Assembly (NCBI GenBank): GCA_018242665.1
Contig: JAFEBL010000003.1
Coordinates: 39,058 to 103,057, forward strand
Reading direction: 5' to 3'
DNA: 64,000 bases
From: Nitrospira sp.
GTDB lineage: Bacteria > Nitrospirota > Nitrospiria > Nitrospirales > Nitrospiraceae
The translations under genes were made by a program, and so were the position numbers. Positions within the stretch are counted from its first letter, which is position 1. Each line of letters starts with the position of its first letter. Positions 60,765 through 64,000 of the stretch are shown here, one piece after another. Below the pieces are notes generated by a model. The model ran no database searches. It was not told the DNA's origin and saw nothing but the letters and a program-made list of their open reading frames with translations.

Positions 60765-61070
60765 TTAGGCGATGACGGGTGGTGCGCGAGAATGACTGAG
60801 CGAACGAGGCTGAGAAGACAGCAGGCGGTCGGAATGGAACGCAAGATCGCTGGAGAAGGCAAACAGATGGACTGCGTGAACGGGGGTCGCGACGTGGACC
60901 CCTGCGGTAGCGCACATCCAGGCGCAGATGCCTGATCCATGCATGCCGGCATCGTGATGCGCCGCGTGCTCGAGTTCATGCGCCACGGCACTACCCGTCG
61001 TCACCGCCAATAACGCAAGGACGGCGAAAGCGACAGTCCACACAATGCCTTTGAAACGGGAACTTCGCAT
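60765..61070 (-). CDS. CxWxC-family small exported protein, copy 4
   Basis: The 101-residue protein has an N-terminal membrane segment (about 8-28), a His cluster (HELEHAAHHDAGMHG), CAWMC near 48-52, and a second half ending in SHSRAPPVIA. It is the first gene of the island's tonB-side transcript. Unlike copies 2 and 3 it has no TlpA gene directly before it. ATG 61070 was preferred over 61097 since the latter lies before the hydrophobic segment by nine residues. Confidence 0.77.
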   Translation of the reverse strand: MRSSRFKGIVWTVAFAVLALLAVTTGSAVAHELEHAAHHDAGMHGSGICAWMCATAGVHVATPVHAVHLFAFSSDLAFHSDRLLSSQPRSLSHSRAPPVIA

Positions 61071-61140
61071 ATGACAAAGACCAAAACCTGGGGGCATGCT
61101 AACAAACTCGTCGCGCGAGCGTCAACGCAGGATTTCTCAG

Positions 61141-62226
61141 CTATGGCCCTCCGGAACCGATGATGCGTTCTACCCGTTCATCTCGCCCGCCAAGGTCTCG
61201 ATACCGGCGATATTGGGCCAAGGCTCGCCCCATGTCTTTGCGATGAAGTTCGTAAAACACCCCCAGATTATAGTGGGCTTCGGCGGAATTGGGCTTTAGC
61301 GTGACAGCCTTCTCATACTCCCGCTCGGCTTCGTCCAAACGATTCAGGCTGGTGTACACCATCCCAAGGTTCAAGTGGGCCTCGGCATATTCCGGACGAT
61401 AGCGGAGGACCTCCAAAAACTCGCGCTCGGCTTCGGTGAGCACCCCTTGGCTGCGGTAGACGAAGGCCAAATTATAGTGAGCATCGACCAAATCGGCCTT
61501 CACCGCAATCGCTGCTTTCAGCGCCGCGGCCGCGGCATTCAAATCGTTCCCCCGCTCCGCCAGACGCCCGAGCAAATACCACGCGTCGGCATGCCGGGGA
61601 TTCGCCTGCGTCAAACGCGACAATTGCTCACGTGCCAGCTTGAGATCGCCCTGACTCTCGTACAGGCTTGCCAGATGATAGAGGGCCTCGGCGTGGTCGG
61701 GGCGTACGCGGAGCAAGGCTTGATACATCTTCACGGCATTGGGGCGATCGTGCCGCTCTTCATAGAGGCGCGCCAGATCCAGGTGGGCCTCTTCGTTGCC
61801 CGGCACCAGATCCAGCACCTGCCGCAAGACCTGCTCCGCCTCGTCGCCGCGCCCCTGCGCGAGATAGACATCGGCCAGATCGTTCAGAATTTCGGCCGAG
61901 GGTGGGCCATGTTTCAAGGACTGTTTGAAGGCCTGGATCGCGTCATCGGGGTTGCGCTTGCTCTGAAAATAGACCAACCCCAGAACGTGGTAGGCCTCGG
62001 CAAGTTTGGGATTTTGCGCGAGCGCCTTTTTCAATGCCTCAATCGCGCCGTCGGCATTGCCTTCGCGAAAGAGGGCAACTCCCCGCTCATAACTGCGGCG
62101 CGCCGATTCCGACGACACACTGGAGGCGGCAGACGATTCAGCCGGGCAGGTGACGAACAGGGCCAGGCACAAAAGTGGAAGGCTCGTGAGGAGATGTCGC
62201 GAACAGCTGGCCCTGTGCCGCATCAC
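61141..62226 (-). CDS. Exported TPR-repeat protein
   Basis: The 361-residue protein has a signal peptide (about 1-33) and about eight 34-residue TPR units, e.g. AEAYHVLGLVYFQSKRNPDD, AEALYHLASLYESQGDLKLA, AEAHYNLGVFYELHRKDMG. TPRs mediate protein interactions; a periplasmic scaffold or assembly role is likely. It is divergent from secA and followed by CxWxC copy 4 in the same direction, 70 bp away. Confidence 0.88.
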   Translation of the reverse strand: MMRHRASCSRHLLTSLPLLCLALFVTCPAESSAASSVSSESARRSYERGVALFREGNADGAIEALKKALAQNPKLAEAYHVLGLVYFQSKRNPDDAIQAFKQSLKHGPPSAEILNDLADVYLAQGRGDEAEQVLRQVLDLVPGNEEAHLDLARLYEERHDRPNAVKMYQALLRVRPDHAEALYHLASLYESQGDLKLAREQLSRLTQANPRHADAWYLLGRLAERGNDLNAAAAALKAAIAVKADLVDAHYNLAFVYRSQGVLTEAEREFLEVLRYRPEYAEAHLNLGMVYTSLNRLDEAEREYEKAVTLKPNSAEAHYNLGVFYELHRKDMGRALAQYRRYRDLGGRDERVERIIGSGGP

Positions 62227-62476
62227 GATCCGTAATGGAATCCGTGGGTGACGTCGCCGAGAGAGTCGGCGACGTGGTGGGGCTCACTATAGATCTCAGC
62301 GCTTCCGAAAGCAACGAGGAGCGCCGCCTCGCAACTATTCACCGGGAAGCAGTTGAGACGCTGGCCGCTGTTTCGGTAGGATTCGATGATGAATTCCTGT
62401 ATACTCCGCCGCCGAGCCCATGCCCAAGAGGCGAGCTTTGCCCATGGCTGGCTCGTGAGAATGAAGGTACGTCTGC

Positions 62477-64000
62477 ATGCTGACCCAAGTCCTGAACATC
62501 ATATTCGGCAGTAAAAACGACCGCGAGATCAAGGCGTTGCGCCCGATCGTCGAACGGATCAACGGGCTGGAATCCAGCCTCACGCCCCTGTCCGATCACG
62601 CCCTGGCCGAGAAAACGCAAGAATTCAAGAAGCGCCTCGAAGACGGTGAAACGATCGACGACATTCTGCCCGAGGCCTTTGCCGTCTGCCGCGAAATGTC
62701 CCGCCGCCGGCTCAACATGCGGCACTTCGACGTGCAATTGATCGGCGGCATGATCCTGAATAAGGGACGGATCGCCGAAATGAAGACCGGTGAAGGCAAG
62801 ACGCTGGTCGCCACCCTCCCGCTGTATCTGAACGCGTTGGAAGGGAAGGGCGCCCACCTGGTCACGGTCAACGACTATCTGGCGAAACGCGACGCCGCCT
62901 GGATGGCCCAGCTCTATCACGCGCTCGGCCTTTCCGTCGGGATCATTCAGCATGATGCCTCCTTCTGGTACGACCCGACCTATGACGCCACTGACAAACG
63001 GCTTCAGCATTTGAGACCCTGCACCAGGCACGAAGCCTATCGCGCGGACATCACCTACGGCACGAACAACGAGTATGGTTTCGACTACCTCCGCGATAAT
63101 TTGATCGTGAGCGACTTGAGCCAGTGCGTCCAGCGCCCGCTCCACTTTGCCATCGTGGACGAAGTCGACAGCATCTTGATCGACGAAGCGCGCACGCCGC
63201 TGATCATTTCGGGCCCGACCGATCAGACCACGGATTTGTACTACCGCATCAATGCCATCATTCCGCAGCTCAAGCCCGAGCATGACTACACGATCGAGGA
63301 AAAGACCAAGACCGCCTCGCTCACGGAAGAGGGCAACGTCCGCGTCGAAAAACTGCTGGGCGTCGATAACCTCTACGATCTGCAACACATGGACCTGGTG
63401 CACCATGTCGTGAAAGCGCTGCAGGCCTATGCCCTGTACAAGCGCGACGTGGACTATGTGGTGAAAGACGGCGAAGTCATTATCGTCGATGAATTTACCG
63501 GCCGATTGATGCCGGGGCGCCGGTGGAGCGATGGACTCCACCAAGCCGTGGAAGCGAAGGAAGGCGTCAAGATCGCCAACGAGAACCAAACCTTGGCCTC
63601 GGTCACCTTCCAGAACTATTTCCGCATGTACAAAAAACTGGCAGGCATGACCGGCACCGCCGACACCGAGGCGGGCGAGTTTGCCAAGATTTACAATCTG
63701 GACGTCAACGTGGTCCCGACCAACCGGGCCATGATCCGCAAAGACTTCGCCGACGTCGTCTTCCGCACGGAAAAAGAAAAATTTACGGCCATCGTCGAAG
63801 AGATCAAGGACTGCCACGAGCGGGGGCAGCCGGTCCTTGTCGGCACGATCTCGATCGAAAAGTCTGAGCGCCTCGCCGGATATCTGGGACGCAACGGCAT
63901 CAAGCATAACGTGCTGAACGCCAAATTCCATGAGAAGGAAGCGGAAATCATCGCCCAGGCCGGACGCAAAGGCGCAGTGACCATCGCCACCAACATGGCC
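62477..64000 (+). CDS. secA: Preprotein translocase ATPase SecA (N-terminal part, runs off the window)
   Basis: 508 residues of SecA are present. Visible parts are the N-terminal [20 protein letters not shown], the Q-motif and Walker A in MKTGEGKTL near 98, the [13 protein letters not shown] segment, [15 protein letters not shown], the Walker-[20 protein letters not shown], the PPXD insertion and [17 protein letters not shown] near 395. The C-terminal helical and zinc domains lie beyond the window. It drives Sec-dependent export. GAAGG ten nt upstream supports the ATG. Confidence 0.97.
   Translation, partial: MLTQVLNIIFGSKNDREIKALRPIVERINGLESSLTPLSDHALAEKTQEFKKRLEDGETIDDILPEAFAVCREMSRRRLNMRHFDVQLIGGMILNKGRIAEMKTGEGKTLVATLPLYLNALEGKGAHLVTVNDYLAKRDAAWMAQLYHALGLSVGIIQHDASFWYDPTYDATDKRLQHLRPCTRHEAYRADITYGTNNEYGFDYLRDNLIVSDLSQCVQRPLHFAIVDEVDSILIDEARTPLIISGPTDQTTDLYYRINAIIPQLKPEHDYTIEEKTKTASLTEEGNVRVEKLLGVDNLYDLQHMDLVHHVVKALQAYALYKRDVDYVVKDGEVIIVDEFTGRLMPGRRWSDGLHQAVEAKEGVKIANENQTLASVTFQNYFRMYKKLAGMTGTADTEAGEFAKIYNLDVNVVPTNRAMIRKDFADVVFRTEKEKFTAIVEEIKDCHERGQPVLVGTISIEKSERLAGYLGRNGIKHNVLNAKFHEKEAEIIAQAGRKGAVTIATNMA

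Noticed and set aside
62235..62483. 82-residue open frame before secA
   Set aside because: It overlaps the secA start and has no domain or codon-use support.

Overview
The window reads as a chromosomal segment of a GC-rich, Gram-negative bacterium with an outer membrane. Several traits suggest a Nitrospira-like member of the Nitrospirota: a hopanoid/carotenoid gene set, a NikR-controlled TonB receptor, an SmbP-like metal binder, a cytochrome P460 relative, and many short intergenic palindromes. The organism assignment is inference; there is no rRNA or other marker gene here to settle it. No tRNA, rRNA, CRISPR array, insertion sequence or prophage was recognised.

Layout. Positions 1-5460 (+) carry the end of an unknown gene and a TetR regulator - membrane-fusion protein - RND pump operon with an operator-like palindrome at the TetR start. 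Positions 5.5-16.1 kb are mostly minus-strand housekeeping and unknown genes: an SCP2 domain, a divergent AdoMet-decarboxylase homologue, a flavin reductase, a DUF2167 + M50 protease pair, an alpha/beta hydrolase, DUF2914 and small zinc ribbons. Positions 16.5-23.8 kb (+) hold an isoprenoid locus (polyprenyl synthase, hpnA, cruF-like), a cytochrome c group, a GAF-histidine-kinase homologue that lacks its phospho-acceptor histidine, and a small exported protein bounded by a clear promoter and terminator. From 23.9 to 62.2 kb nearly everything is on the minus strand. It includes a DNA glycosylase, a BamA-like barrel, nikR with a TonB receptor, a five-gene lipoprotein/HAMP/pseudopilin/hybrid-kinase/HD-GYP operon, a Deg protease, a copper-type P-ATPase, DsbA-like, cupredoxin-like and SmbP-like proteins and a degenerate P460 protein. 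It then runs into a long envelope island (44.7-61.1 kb). secA enters at 62,477 and runs off the end.

The 44.7-61.1 kb island is the best candidate for an undescribed system. It has its own TonB, two TonB-dependent receptors, an outer-membrane channel-like protein, an Asp-box propeller with a CxCC motif, two TlpA-type thioredoxins, a lipoprotein amidohydrolase, an S9-peptidase-like protein lacking its catalytic Ser and His, two excisionase-type HTH proteins, and four small exported proteins sharing one architecture. Those four have an N-terminal membrane segment, a His cluster, a C-[AS]-W-x-C motif and a C-terminal R-[AG]-P-P or G-P-P end. Two of them follow a TlpA gene directly. Together with the neighbouring P-type ATPase, SmbP-like and cupredoxin-like genes this suggests metal (possibly copper) acquisition or handling, which is inference.

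A second layer is non-coding. At least seven ~120-230 bp nested palindromes (family A) share a core, and six of them start or end within 0-2 nt of a stop codon. Heptad-periodic tandem repeats and a 33-bp two-copy element occupy other intergenic gaps.
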